Shown: positions 33,864 through 46,200 of the stretch, in pieces
How the letters are laid out: each line of letters begins with the position of its first letter
How positions within the stretch are numbered: position 1 is the stretch's first letter
Source: Adineta steineri
Taxonomy: Eukaryota > Rotifera > Eurotatoria > Adinetida > Adinetidae
Direction: 5' to 3'
Assembly (NCBI GenBank): GCA_905250115.1
Contig: CAJNOI010000207.1
Span: 81,422-145,421 of the forward strand
DNA: 64,000 nucleotides
Notes under the pieces: model-generated
Told to the model about the DNA's origin: nothing
What the model saw: the letters and a program-made list of their open reading frames with translations, nothing else
Databases searched by the model: none
Program-made: the position numbers and the translations under genes

Positions 33864-35072
33864 ATGAATAAACAAACATATACTATGAAACTTGTCTTTT
33901 CTGATCATCCAGTTCCTTCTTCTATAACAAAATCAATATTCTTAGCGGGACCATCGCCACGAGATAAAAATGTCATTGATTGGCGTCATGAAGCTGTATC
34001 ATATCTTAGTTCCGCGTCGATTAATTATGATGGAACTATTTTCATACCAGTTCCTGAAGGACGTTTTCATGGTACAGATCATGATTCTTTAACATGGACT
34101 TACGACAATCAAATTTCATGGGAATGTGAATGTCGTCATGTAGCAGATCTTATTGTCTTTTGGATTCCTCGATATATTGACGAAGGAATGGCAGGATTTA
34201 CTACAAATGTAGAGTTTGGAGAGGATATTCATTCTGGAAAAATTGTGTATGGTCGTCCTGAAAATGCTGAAAAGTGTCGTTATTTAGATACGCGTATGAA
34301 ACAATTAAAATTACCCGTATTCACTTCATTAGCAAATACACTTCATCATGCTATATCTTTACTCGGTACAGGTGCATACAGAAGCAACGGTGAAGTCTAC
34401 GTACCACTATTTATCTGGAAAACACAACAATTTCAGTCATGGTATTCTAATTTAAAATTAGCAGGAAATCGTTTGGAGAAAGCAAAAGTATTACATCATA
34501 TGAAAATTAATAATTCTCAACAAGTCTTTTCCTATATACTTTGGAGTAAAATTTGGATTGAAGCAGAGAAGCGATATAAAGAAAACGAATTTGTGTTCGC
34601 TCGTACGGATATTAGTACAATCTTAGCTTATTACAGAGATAATGACGATGATATTAAGATTGCTCTAATCAAGGAGTTTCGTAGTCCTGTTAATAATTCA
34701 GATGGCTTTGTCTATGAACTACCTGGTGGTAGTTCATTTGAGCCGAATGTTGATCCACAATTAACTGCCAAACATGAACTTGAAGAAGAATGTGGTATAA
34801 CTATTGACGATATGTCACGTTTCAAATATGTTGGACAACGACAATTAGCTGCTACTTTATCTTCACATCAAGCACAACTCTATACTATTGAGCTTACGAA
34901 AGATGAATATGAGCAAATGTTGGAGAACGAAAAAAGTAATAAAACATTTGGAGTGAGTGAAGATAGTGAGAGAACTTATCTAAAGATGATCAGTATTTCA
35001 CAATTACAAGATAGTTTTCTTGATTTTTCAATGCTTGGAATGATCTATCATGCATTGCACTGGAATAAATAA
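33864..35072 (+). CDS. Deoxyribosyltransferase-like + NUDIX hydrolase fusion
   Basis: A single-exon 402-aa protein. Residues 20-150 match the nucleoside 2-deoxyribosyltransferase-like fold: SIFLAGPSPR at the start, then IFIPVPEGRFHG, QISWECECRHVADLIVFWIP and TNVEFGEDIHSGKIVYGRPE, the last two holding the acidic residues typical of the fold. The C-terminal half (from about 225) is a NUDIX domain: YELPGGSSFEPNVDPQLTA then KHELEEECGI. The NUDIX box REUxEExGU is thus kept except that Arg is His, and the spacing from the first Gly is altered. Together they suggest cleaning or salvage of modified nucleotides or nucleosides. The combination occurs in bacteria, so horizontal origin is likely. A second possible start is the Met at residue 8. 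Confidence 0.82.
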   Translation: MNKQTYTMKLVFSDHPVPSSITKSIFLAGPSPRDKNVIDWRHEAVSYLSSASINYDGTIFIPVPEGRFHGTDHDSLTWTYDNQISWECECRHVADLIVFWIPRYIDEGMAGFTTNVEFGEDIHSGKIVYGRPENAEKCRYLDTRMKQLKLPVFTSLANTLHHAISLLGTGAYRSNGEVYVPLFIWKTQQFQSWYSNLKLAGNRLEKAKVLHHMKINNSQQVFSYILWSKIWIEAEKRYKENEFVFARTDISTILAYYRDNDDDIKIALIKEFRSPVNNSDGFVYELPGGSSFEPNVDPQLTAKHELEEECGITIDDMSRFKYVGQRQLAATLSSHQAQLYTIELTKDEYEQMLENEKSNKTFGVSEDSERTYLKMISISQLQDSFLDFSMLGMIYHALHWNK

Positions 35073-37916
35073 GATCAATTGTCCATGAATTTAAATATAC
35101 TTTTAAACATTCTAAACAAATGTTAAATTCTATTTTTTTTTCAAACGTTGTAGTGAGTATCTAGTATTTTTATCTATCTATCAATATTTCCATTATTTTG
35201 CGTCCTCTAGTGTTTCACTGGACTGGACAACTACTAATATATGTCTACAGATTTAATCAATAAAGAAGAAAATACAAAATTGTATTGCGTGGAAAGTAAA
35301 GAGAGAAATTTTATTTAATGTACTATTTACACGAGTGTTGTGAAATCTCTTATTGAAGAAAAAGATGTGCTGATAACATTCATTTTCGTTCACTAAATTA
35401 AATTCAGTATGTGAATGTGTATGACATTCTCACTTGCATTCATAATTTCGATGTACAGGAAACTAAAATAAATGGATTATGACAATGTGTTTCTTGATAT
35501 TTAATACTTTTCCCCCATCTGATCTTTTTAAAGTAACCAAATACTTTTTGATTGGTTTTGCATGGTACTGTCTGTATCGAAGCAGAGTTTATGCCATTCA
35601 TGTTTGAAAACTTGCCACTTCGTTTAATAAAAAAATACGATAAATCTCTGATCGATGACACCACCTCTTGGAGAATAATGTCTTGTTATAGAAATCTTCT
35701 ATCATATTTATTCCTATATACTAAAGAATATTTTTTTTCTTTGATAGTGCCGTTGACAGTTTCTCACTGATTTGTTATTTTGATTGATATGATTGTTATA
35801 CTAGTCTGTTGATAATGTATAGGTATATAACTATAATAATATTAATAATTGTAAAAACAAACTAAATTGTTTTTTACTGATAATTTATAGAAGTAAAAAT
35901 TTATTGTTATAAATAACAAATAACTTTTATTTTTAGAGAATATCTTTTCTCACCTCAATGTAAATTCTAATTGTGTCCGTTATGTAAACTTACATTTTCG
36001 AACGAATTTTCTATATCTATACTACTGATTCATATGGTTCAATCGAGATATGAAGTTAGCTGAATTTTGAGAAAAAAAAGTTATTGTTATTTATAACAGA
36101 ACAATAACAATAACTTTTCACCCATACGGATAATTACAGCTAAAATACTTTGATATTAATCTTTTATTTTCTTTCCTTTTTTAATTATACGTAATATTTC
36201 GACAATTTTCTATAACAATTGTCATCTTCAGATTAATTTAATGTTTGTAAGTATTTTTTGTGATAGAATAATACAAGTTGATATATTTAAGTAACATCAG
36301 GTTGTGTTGAACAATGAACATTAAATAATAAATATAAAATTAAAAATCGAAATCTTTTGTTTTTTATTTAAATACATTAAATTAGTCTGAAGATGGTTAT
36401 TGATATAGAAAATTGTCAAAATATTACGTATAATAAAAAAAAAGAAAGAAAATTAATAAGGGTATGAGTTATCGATTGATAATTATGCCGAATGACTAAG
36501 TTTAATACTGTTTTCTCTCGAGTAGTCGATAACAAACTGATTTAGTGCGTGTTATGGTAGCAAAGATTCGTTTCTATTTCCTCAGAAAATGTGAATTTTT
36601 TTTTGCTGATACGTTGAGAATTGAATATTGTCGCTTTCTCCCGAAATTTTGATAAATTATTTCATTAACGAATACATAAAGATGCATCTTGAACTTCTTA
36701 TTGAAATATACTTCTTCCAAGAGAAACTTTTATCAAAATTTCGTTTTTTCCTTGAAAATCAAACATCTAAAAATATATTATAAAGAATTTATTTCTTCCT
36801 TTTTTTTTCTTTGTTATCGAATATTTGCTGCACATTTATTATTGAATCGAAATAAAAAATAAATGATCTCTCTTAAAACGACACGTATATTCTATTGTCA
36901 TAAAACTTTCTTCGTATATTTTTATTCAGTAATAAAATGAATATACATCATAATGCGATAAAGAAAAAGGACATGATAAAGAAAGAATTTTGTTTTGAGC
37001 TATAAACTGATTTAATACGTATTTTTTTATTATTTATGGTATTGTTTTGAATCTTGTGTTTTACATGAAATAAATGATGTTCGTAATAAGAATTCTAAAA
37101 AAGTGAATATCGAAAAATCTAACTAATTACATGTCTCAATTAGATCTCTATCAAAACTGAATAATTGAATTAATTCTTTAAATATACTCTATGCCTATAA
37201 AATATTTTAAATTACGAAATAATCATTGAGATACTCTTCTATGTTAATTATTACTTTTTTTTGTCAAAAAAAAAATTCAGAAATTGAAAACAACTAGTTG
37301 ATGGTATGCTGGTTTAGATGTATGAAGAATAATTGACCTACAGAAGATTTTTATATCACACAGTTATTGATTATATAAAATGTATGAAAAAAAAAATTAC
37401 CAATAATTTCAGAGTAATAGATAAAAGTATTTTGTTTTTCATCTTTCATTCACATTTACGACCAGCATACATTTTTTATATTTATAACTTGAATATCTGA
37501 TTATTATGTCAATCTTTAATGAAAAAAACTTTTTTTTTTACTGAATAATACTTTCGAAAATATATGAAATAGAAGTAATAAATTCCGATGAAAATAAAGA
37601 TAACTATTCTATGTGCTGTGTTTTCATCATACGTGATCATTTTTTATCACCAAAATAGCCCTTCGTTGACTAATAAAATCATAGAACTCTAATAAACTTA
37701 AGTGATTTATAGGTTTTTTTTGAACTATTTTGTTCTTCGTTTATGTCATCGCGATTAATCATTAAGGGGATCAGTAAATCGAACTCTTATCAAACTTTAA
37801 AATGTAATTTAATCATCTACTTTATGATTATAAGGACAAAAGATTTATAACTGAAATCATGATATTATTTACGACTATGCACTTTCCTCTGTTATCTGAA
37901 GTATTACTGAGATCAG
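35073..37916. other. Intergenic with one palindromic element
   Basis: About 2.8 kb of very AT-rich DNA. Apart from the fold-back at 36155-36457, I see only repeated TTATTGTTAT/ATAACAATAAC tracts at 35870-36115. No gene supported. Confidence 0.5.
36155..36457. repeat. Palindromic (fold-back) repeat
   Basis: The left arm (36155-36240) containing TTATACGTAATATTTCGACA and CATCTTCAGATTAATTTAATG-like sequence matches the reverse complement of the right arm (36366-36457) containing TGTCAAAATATTACGTATAA. Arms of about 86-92 bp surround a 125-bp loop. Probably a small non-autonomous transposon; no target duplication identified. Confidence 0.7.
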
Positions 37917-37924
37917 TATAAATA
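37917..37924 (+). promoter_or_regulatory. TATA box of the secreted protease gene
   Basis: TATAAATA lies 59 bp upstream of the protease ATG, leaving room for a transcription start near 37947 and a 35-nt leader ending ACAACAACAAG before the ATG. Confidence 0.6.
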
Positions 37925-37982
37925 CTCGTGCATTTTAGCTATTAGATCAGTTAAGTTTGAAAACGAATACAACAACAACAAG

Positions 37983-38945
37983 ATGACATCTGCAAGTTTC
38001 TTTGCCATCTTTGCCTTAATTGGTATTATCAACGGTGCTCCAAGTAGTTCTGGTTCCGGTAATGTTCTCTATGAAGTACCAATTCCTCGCGGACAAACCA
38101 AACAAGATTATTTCAAATCGGTTGCTGATTATTGGACACCTGAACGTATGGCCTCAGCTGTACCCATGCATCCAATCCTTACTACCAAGGAAGTAACTCC
38201 TTTTGTGAATGTTGATGAAAACCGTGGAGTTGAACGAATCTTGACAGAAGGTGTTGAAGCTCCTAATGCACGTGCAGAAAATGATCCTAGTGCTGCTGGT
38301 CGAATTTTCTTTTCAATGAACAAACTTAACTATGTTTGTTCTGGTTCATGCACCACTGCCAATAACCGCGCATCAATAATTACAGCAGGTCATTGCGTCT
38401 TTAATAACACAGGTAAAATATGGGCTGAAAATTTGGTATATGTACCTAATTATCATCAAACTGCGGCTCCACATGGCAAATTTGTTGCCCGTAAAATGGC
38501 AACAAAACAGTTATGGAAAGACAAAGGTGATTACAATCACGATGTCGCAGTAGTAACAGTGAACGCCAATGACGAAGGTACACTTCTTCAAGATAAGGCA
38601 GGTTCTTTTGGTATAGTACTCGATGCAGCTAAAGCCGGAGCTACAAATTGTTATGGTTTCCCAATGAATATTGGTAGTGGCGAGTACATGAGCAATTGTA
38701 TTGGTAACACAAGAGCTGCAAGTATTCTCTTTTTATCCAGTTTCAAGGGTATCCAAATACAATGTGGTATGGGTGGTGGTGCATCTGGAGGTCCATGGCT
38801 TCGTAATTATAACAGCGCTACTAAAATAGGTCACCAATGTTCATTAACAAGCTTTGGACATTCCTTTGCACCTGGCTATGTTAATGGTCCAGCTTTCACT
38901 CACGACAATATTGGTTCACTCCATGCAGAAACCCAAAATGCATAA
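37983..38945 (+). CDS. Secreted V8/trypsin-like serine endopeptidase
   Basis: A single-exon 320-aa protein with signal peptide (SFFAIFALIGIINGAPS, likely cut near Ala18). A propeptide of about 80-90 residues precedes the mature protease. The catalytic triad is visible: His in IITAGHCVF (near 137), Asp in NHDVAVV (near 184) and Ser in GMGGGASGGPW (near 264). The order and the GxSGGP motif are those of chymotrypsin-fold S1 proteases, and the overall sequence is closer to bacterial/fungal glutamyl-endopeptidase-like proteins than to animal trypsins. Cysteines around CSGSC and in QCGMGG may form disulfides. A clear TATA box and polyadenylation signal flank the gene. It is probably a digestive or defensive extracellular protease, possibly acquired horizontally. 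Confidence 0.88.
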   Translation: MTSASFFAIFALIGIINGAPSSSGSGNVLYEVPIPRGQTKQDYFKSVADYWTPERMASAVPMHPILTTKEVTPFVNVDENRGVERILTEGVEAPNARAENDPSAAGRIFFSMNKLNYVCSGSCTTANNRASIITAGHCVFNNTGKIWAENLVYVPNYHQTAAPHGKFVARKMATKQLWKDKGDYNHDVAVVTVNANDEGTLLQDKAGSFGIVLDAAKAGATNCYGFPMNIGSGEYMSNCIGNTRAASILFLSSFKGIQIQCGMGGGASGGPWLRNYNSATKIGHQCSLTSFGHSFAPGYVNGPAFTHDNIGSLHAETQNA

Positions 38946-39001
38946 TTCTTTTTTTTTCTGCTTTTTAAAACTATGCTTTATCCAAAAAATTATGCTTTAT
39001 C

Positions 39002-39007
39002 AATAAA
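39002..39007 (+). terminator. Polyadenylation signal of the protease gene
   Basis: AATAAA lies 57 bp after the stop codon, in the expected place for 3' end formation. Confidence 0.5.
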
Positions 39008-40578
39008 TGACACGACCTAACAGGTCTAATTATCAACGTAACCAAGAAATTTTTTAAATATATATAAAGAATAATATTTATTTTTGTGAAGTTCATTTAA
39101 AAACATCAAAGTTCTTGAATATATCATGCATGAATCAATAAATATTGTTTTCAGTAAATGTATTCATCTTATTTTTGTTCTTAGCAAAAGAATATCTCAA
39201 GATAACTATCATAAACATGGTAGAAATGCGTTGTAAATAGTTATTATCAATTATTATTAGGAATACTAACATCACTATTATATTGCACAGGACGGATAGA
39301 TCTTCTGATCAATAGAATGAATAGTCGAATTCTTCTATGAGATTAATTTTTCATCATATGAATCACTTATAGTCAAACAAACATGAAGGTAGTCAGTGCT
39401 GAATTTAATATAAGAATAGTCTCATAAACATATTCTATCTCAAATACATTTATTTAAAAAAAAGTCGAATAGATGAACAATAATTTTCAAATGGATTATT
39501 ACCTCAATATAGTATCCTCTGATTTTTAACTTTTTTCATTTGGTCATTCTGATATTGAGAGAATAGCAATAATGTTTTATACAATAAAAATGAATGAATT
39601 AGAAAGGTAAAATAGTCAAATGTTGAAAAATACATACCATCATTTTAGTATATGAAAATATTTTACGATTAAATATAACAATTCAGATATTATCGAAGAG
39701 ATTTGAAAGAATACGGTTATACTTAGAGAAAAAGTCGTAAATAATTTCATCCACGTGTATTTATGATCTCTATAAAATATCGAAAAAAGAAGAAACGATA
39801 AAAATTTAGTTATTTAAAAAAAGTAAGATTTCTTAAATAGAAAAAAAAATCAGAAATTTTATACAAAAATAACAAACGATTATTGTATGGAAGATTTTAT
39901 TTATATTTTTCTTTCCATGTAATATGTGTTTGATAATGTTCGATAGAAATTCACTAAGAATAAATAATAGTTGTATCGAATAACGATGTGTATAATATTA
40001 TTTAATAAAATATCTTTGAAGGGAAATATTCTTAATTTTTGAATTGTTAATAAAATCAATCAATCAAAAGTAGTGAATGTAGGATTGAAATTATCGTCAA
40101 CTATTATTCTATATAACTCCAGTCTTTCTTTATCATTTGTATTAAATGCATCAATGCTTATGAATTCATCTTATTGTTCATGAACGTTCGACGCTTGAAT
40201 ATTTCCTATCTCATTAATAAATAGTAGATTTTCATTTCGATGATTTTAATAAAAAATAGTCTGAACACACAGCTAACGTAAGTCATGTGCGTAGAATATA
40301 ATCATGCTAATAATCCGGCTAACATAGTATCGAACCTATTAAATCAATTTTCTATATAAAATCAAGTATGATCTTTGAAGATAAACATATGAATGAATCT
40401 TTCCTTTACTATTGTGAAGTATATGCTAGAAATAATAACGGAAAAATAAAAAATGATACAATCAAACAGTAATAAAGTCGTATATATATAGGACTCTTTT
40501 TTTGTATCATACATCTAATCATGGTATTCAATAGTCTATATTGAACAAATTCTATCCAAGATGAAGTATTGTTGTCTA
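39008..40578. other. Intergenic, no gene recognised
   Basis: AT-rich sequence with scattered short frames only; no family match or structured element. Confidence 0.5.
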
Positions 40579-41059
40579 TACCCATGTAAAAATATTTAAA
40601 GAAAAATCAGATTATAATCGGTTAAAATATGATTAAAAATCGATTTAAATCATACATCTTTAATCGATTTTTGACATCTTTAACCGATTCTAATCGGATA
40701 TAACCGAGAAAAACTCAACTTTTCTTGATTATTATGACAAAAAACTCACCTTTTTTGGATTATTACGACAAACTACAATTAAAATCGATTAAGAATTCAC
40801 AGAAAAAATTGATTGTAATCGATTTAAACCGAACTATATTTTTTCATTTGTCATTGACAAAAATCAATTATAATCAATTTTTTTGTGAATTCTTAATCGA
40901 TTTTAATTGAAGTTTTTCTCGGTTATATCCGATTAGAACCGGTTAAAAATGTCAAAAATCGATTAAAGATGTATGATTTAAATCGATTTTTAATCATATT
41001 TTAACCGATTATAATGATTTTTCAGTTGATTTTTATGTCAATAGTTTTTTACATGGGTA
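40579..41059. mobile_element. Long palindromic MITE (AATCGATT-rich)
   Basis: A 481-bp palindrome beginning TACCCATGTAAAAA and ending with its complement. Arms of about 220 bp are more than 85% identical by eye: ATCGGTTAAAATATGATT, AAATCATACATCTTTAATCG and TCGGATATAACCGAG all recur inverted. The direct repeat ATGAAGTATT occurs just outside both ends (40561-40570 and 41076-41085) but not immediately adjacent, so the true limits may be slightly wider. Related to the diverged copy at 20918-21255. Confidence 0.8.
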
Positions 41060-41925
41060 CACATCCTCTTCTACAATGAAGTATTAATTCAATTATTGAA
41101 AATGATAATGATCTTTTTACTTTTACTAACCATATTCAAGATGAAATTTTTTTGAATATATAAGAATAGTATAAATTGGATTTAATTCTAATTAAAACGA
41201 AATTAAATTCTATAAAAACCATTTTTTGATCTCCTCAATTAACTTAATTTTGGTACGCATTGCAATAACATTAGTTTGATGCATAAGAATATCGATAATT
41301 ATACTCGAAAGTTCATTCATTTTAAAAATCTATCATTGACAAAATATTGCAGTTATTAATAATAAAAGTAAATATGATTTGTATTTATTTTTTGTTTTTA
41401 AATAAGAAATAGATAGACTTTTCTTGGATTGTTAAAAATAGAATAAAGATTAAAAGAAAATGTTTTTTTCTTCTTATTTTCAAATCTGTGTTTGATATTT
41501 TAGCTTATTAAGCTTTTCGAATATGTATATTGATTAATGAGTTTATACTTACTGTAAGTATAGCGAACGAGAAAAGAAAAAAAATTGTATCTATGAAAAT
41601 AAATGACGTGTTATAGCAATGCTGTATTTACCTTTATCTTTTTCTATCATACACTAGATGATAGAAAAAGAAAATTAATCAAACTTGACACTTTATTTTT
41701 CTTTCTCTCGATTATCTGGATTTAATATTAACAACGATCATAGAACACATTAATTGACGAATATTTTGTTGATTTTGATGGGCTAAAAAGTTCGTTTATT
41801 ACTCATTATGATATATTTGCATATTTTTCAATGAAGATTGATGAGCCATGAAATACACTTGCAGTTCGATGTATATGTTTATATATAGATGGTTATAATC
41901 TGTTTACAGGTAAGATAAATACATA
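41060..41925. other. Intergenic upstream of alpha/beta hydrolase
   Basis: No gene. A small hairpin (CTTTTTCTATCAT / ATGATAGAAAAAG) lies at about 41637-41671. CTGTTTACAG at about 41900-41909 is acceptor-like and sits 16 nt before the hydrolase ATG. Confidence 0.5.
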
Positions 41926-42978
41926 ATGTTGCTTATTTGGATATATCTATTTTCAATCTTCCATTTATGTACGTCCGTTGATTCAGATGTACAATGTGAA
42001 CAAAAGAACGTAACTGTACAAGTACCAAACTTGTTGTTACCTAGTATAACTACTACAGAATCACTCGCTACATGGTTTTGCTGGAAGGAAGGCACTCAAC
42101 TCAATACAAATACGATAGTACATTTGACAATCCATGGATATACATACGATCATACATATTGGGCATTTCCTTATCAATCACCAGAATACTCTTATGTTGA
42201 TTATGTCATCAAAAATAGCAATGGTAGTATTGTTGTCTTAAACATCGATCGAATTGGAATTGGTTTAAGTTCAAAACCGGATGCAATAGACGTTACAGTC
42301 GATTCAAATGCTAACGTTATTTCTCAACTAACAACATATATACATAATGGTGCATATAAAGATATTCAATTTACAAATATTATCCTTGTTGGTCATTCAT
42401 TAGGAACATTGATTACATGGACAATTGCTTCTACGCCTTCTTATAATCAATATATTCGTGGTATAATTGCAACAGGTTGGTTACATGTACCAAACCCGGT
42501 GGGAACAGCTGCTGTTATTGCCTCGGTCTATCCTGCACAATTAGATCCAGTAACTAGTCAACAATCGGTACCACTCTTATATGTTACAACAAATCCAGCG
42601 AATAACACTCGACAAAATTTATTTTATAATATAAGTAATGCTGATCCAAATGTAATTCAAACAGATGAACAAACAAAACATACTGGAACAATAGGCGAAG
42701 TTTTAACATTTGGACTGGCTATTCTACCAACTGTAACATTATCGATACCATCTAATATTCCTGTCTTAGCTGTTATGGGACAATATGATATAGTTTTTTG
42801 TGCCCCATTAGTTCTTTCATGTGATACTTCATCAAATATTGCACTAAGAGAAAGCTCTAGCTATCTATCCGCAATAGACACCTTCGTTCTACCAAACTCT
42901 GGTCACGATATTAATTTACATTTAAACTCACAAGACTGGTATGAAAAAGCATTGAACTGGACACTACAACACTTTTAA
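41926..42978 (+). CDS. Secreted alpha/beta hydrolase
   Basis: A single-exon 350-aa protein with signal peptide (LLIWIYLFSIFHLCTSVDS). The alpha/beta-hydrolase core shows an HGY oxyanion region (LTIHGYTYDHTYW), the nucleophile elbow GHSLG (in ILVGHSLGTLITW, Ser near 160), an acid in MGQYDIVF (near 285) and the His in NSGHDINLH (near 325). Several N-glycosylation sites (NVT, NNT, NIS) support secretion. It is probably an extracellular esterase or lipase-like hydrolase; substrate unknown. Similar secreted hydrolases are common in bacteria and fungi. Confidence 0.85.
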   Translation: MLLIWIYLFSIFHLCTSVDSDVQCEQKNVTVQVPNLLLPSITTTESLATWFCWKEGTQLNTNTIVHLTIHGYTYDHTYWAFPYQSPEYSYVDYVIKNSNGSIVVLNIDRIGIGLSSKPDAIDVTVDSNANVISQLTTYIHNGAYKDIQFTNIILVGHSLGTLITWTIASTPSYNQYIRGIIATGWLHVPNPVGTAAVIASVYPAQLDPVTSQQSVPLLYVTTNPANNTRQNLFYNISNADPNVIQTDEQTKHTGTIGEVLTFGLAILPTVTLSIPSNIPVLAVMGQYDIVFCAPLVLSCDTSSNIALRESSSYLSAIDTFVLPNSGHDINLHLNSQDWYEKALNWTLQHF

Positions 42979-43212
42979 AAAATAATCGTAGACTTTTGAA
43001 AATAATATATATATATATATTCTCTTTTATTATACTCAAGCCTTTTTTTCTATATTATCATTATATCGAGCTAAAAAACTTTTGATCAGCACCTTTTTTT
43101 AACATGTATTTTCTTTTTGTAATATGAATTAACTAAAAAAAAATGACTAAATATCATCAATAAATCTATTATTAAATCAATGTTTTATTTTTGAATAAAA
43201 AATAATAAAGAA

Positions 43213-46200
43213 TTAAGGACATAACGGTGTTTCTGGTTGAATGATTAGACGTGTGTTTATTGGAAAGGAAAGATAATCGCCAACTTTAAGAGTATCACGT
43301 TTTTGTTCATTCTGATATATCAATGGTCTAGAACTATCGACATTTAATTCACGTACATTTAGATGATACATTGAATTCTCTATTGTTAAATCAAGTGTAG
43401 CACCATAATACTTAAGACCATGAAAGACAAGACCTGTCGATTGATTAGGTAAACGAGCTGGTGGCATTATTTCGAGTTCTTTCATAGTTAGACGAATACC
43501 ACCATATCCATAGAGAACTGCTTGTAAGAAACCACCAGCACCTGTAATGAAATTGACAGCACCAACAACACCCGCTCGAGCTTCAGTCCATACCTAAAAT
43601 TGAGAATTAAGATGAGAAAAAGAGAAACATATGTAACTCACATTGAATGGTTGTCGAACGTAAGTTTCGTAAGATTGTCGAAAAAGTTTTTCTGCAGATT
43701 CAAAATCTTCTAGCTCAAGAAAGCCAATTGCATGCATCGACCAAGTCATTGCTGGCCCATCATCACGAGTAATTGCTTCGTAGGTTAATAAATCATTTTT
43801 TCGTACTTCTTTAGTCATTGGCCACATTAAAGGAAAGCCAAGAAGGATAACATCTGCTTGTTTTATCGTACTATTCTCTAAATAAACAATGTGACAATAA
43901 TAAAGTAATTATGATATCCTAAGAAAGAAAATATTTGTTTCCTTACTGGGATTGAAACCTTCATATTCTAAATGAATTTGAGCACTGTTATCGAAAGGAA
44001 AGTGGAGATTATTGCTTATATTAAGCCATTTTTGTGGTACTGGTTTATCAGTTATACAGCTGACTAAATCTGCAAGTTGAATAGAGAAAGAAGCAACGGC
44101 ATTAGTAAATACTGAATTATCTTTAAATGGTTGTGCATCTTCATCAGGTGGTAATACCGCTGAAGAAAAAAAATTTTTATATATTATATCAGTGATCAAA
44201 TATAAAATAATTTACTTAAGATGTCGTATTGATCTCTATTAGGGTTGTATGTTACTCTTGATGCCCAAAATCGTGCTGTTTCATAGATGAGATCACCGCC
44301 CCTTTCTGATTTTAACCAATTTTGATCGCCTGTTGCAGCAACGTATTGTCTTGCAGCAAAAGCAATATCACCGGTGATGTGCATTTGATAAAGACGAACT
44401 TCTGGACAACAATCTGGAGTTACATCAACACCTGTACGAGCACTTTCCCAAGGAAATCTAAAATTAGATATGAGAAAGAAAAATTAAGGATTATGACTTT
44501 TTTACCTCCATCCTTCATATCCAAAGAGAGGAGCATTGTCAGCGGCTGCTTCACGCAAACCAATGCGATATGAAAGTATCTCTTTGGCCAGTCTAAAGAT
44601 AAAAAAAATTATTACTATTGTAAAAATGTATCGTTTTTTTTCTATCGAAATTTTCAAATAAATTTGTTCAATAACTAATACTCAACTTACGTGGGATAAA
44701 AGAGAAGAACAGATGGATACATCCAAGTTTCTGTATCCCAAAACGAATGACCACCATAATCTTCACCTAAAAGACCACCACGAGATAGAGTACCTGGACT
44801 AAGACCATAGAATTGTTTGGGTTCACTTTTTGTTGATAGTGGTGGTAGTGAACTAAGAAGATAATAATAAGCAGAATTAATTTGTCGTTGTAGTTCAACA
44901 TCGTCGCGAACTTCAATACGTCCATCAGACCAAACTTTCTTCCAAAGATCCGCATGAGCTGACCATAATTGATCAGGTTGTCGTTCAGTTGATGCTATTG
45001 ATGAGAAAAATAAAAATTCTTTTGTTAAATCTTACGAAGACGCTCTATAACAAAATATAATCATTAAGATAGCCTACTTAACTATACACTTTTAGAATTA
45101 GAAATCGAGTTGTCAAGAATAAAATTTTGACTACTTTCACGTTTAATTAGACAATAGATTTTTAATCTTAATTTACCATAATCAAAACTTCGTTTGGCTC
45201 TAGCTTGATCTGTATCGAGCGAAGTAACGAAGAGATAGGTTCGAGCAGATTCTTCTGCATCAAGTTGAAGACCATTGAAGGGTAACGGTGTGTAGTATAT
45301 AAATAAGGGTAATACATCTTGTTGATATTGACTATTTTCTACTTCACGTGTCTTTCCGGATAAAAGTCTTTAAATAAAATAAAATAAATTCATGTTGAAT
45401 TAATACACAATACTTACACATGCTTATCATCGCGAAACACAACATCAAAGTTGAAATCAGCACTAGTCAATGTTTCAGTTACTTCGACAGGTACAACAAT
45501 TGTTTGTTCTATAATAATAGAGTAAGATAAGAAGAATGATTATATTATTTCAAAGATCAAACTTTTGGATGTTGCTCGTGTGATTGTTACATGAGTGAGA
45601 AGTAATTCCGTGTACTCCTGTGAGGCAAAAATACGACGTTCAATTCGAACTATATCATCCTCAAATCGTTCAGTAAATGTACCTATGAATACATCAATAT
45701 TTTAGATATTCTTCATTCTATATCAAAATTCTCACATGTTTCAACATCAAGTGAATAGGATGCTGATACTCGTTTTGTATTGAATTGCCAATTGTGTGTA
45801 CTTGGAATACGAGCTCGATGACTTGTACCTATTTCAAATATACAAAAGTATAACTCTTAATAAAATATTATTATTAATAAACCATTTTCTCCGTTATAGA
45901 GTCCATTCATATAGATAAAATCACTAAAGACAACTGTAGCAATATGACCATTACCCACATATGGCATGATACGATAATCGATGGAAGTACCATTCGAAGG
46001 TAATCTACATATAATCATTATTTAAACAAAGACAATGCGAATAATTACTTACTTATCCGTAGTAAAAACTGTGGTTGAAATGGGTGAATTGGTCGTAGTA
46101 AAAACTGTGGTGGAAACGGGTGAATCGGTCGTTTTCTTACGAGTTAGAATAAAAACAGGAATGAGAACAGCGGCGAGAATTACTATGATAATAAGTATAA

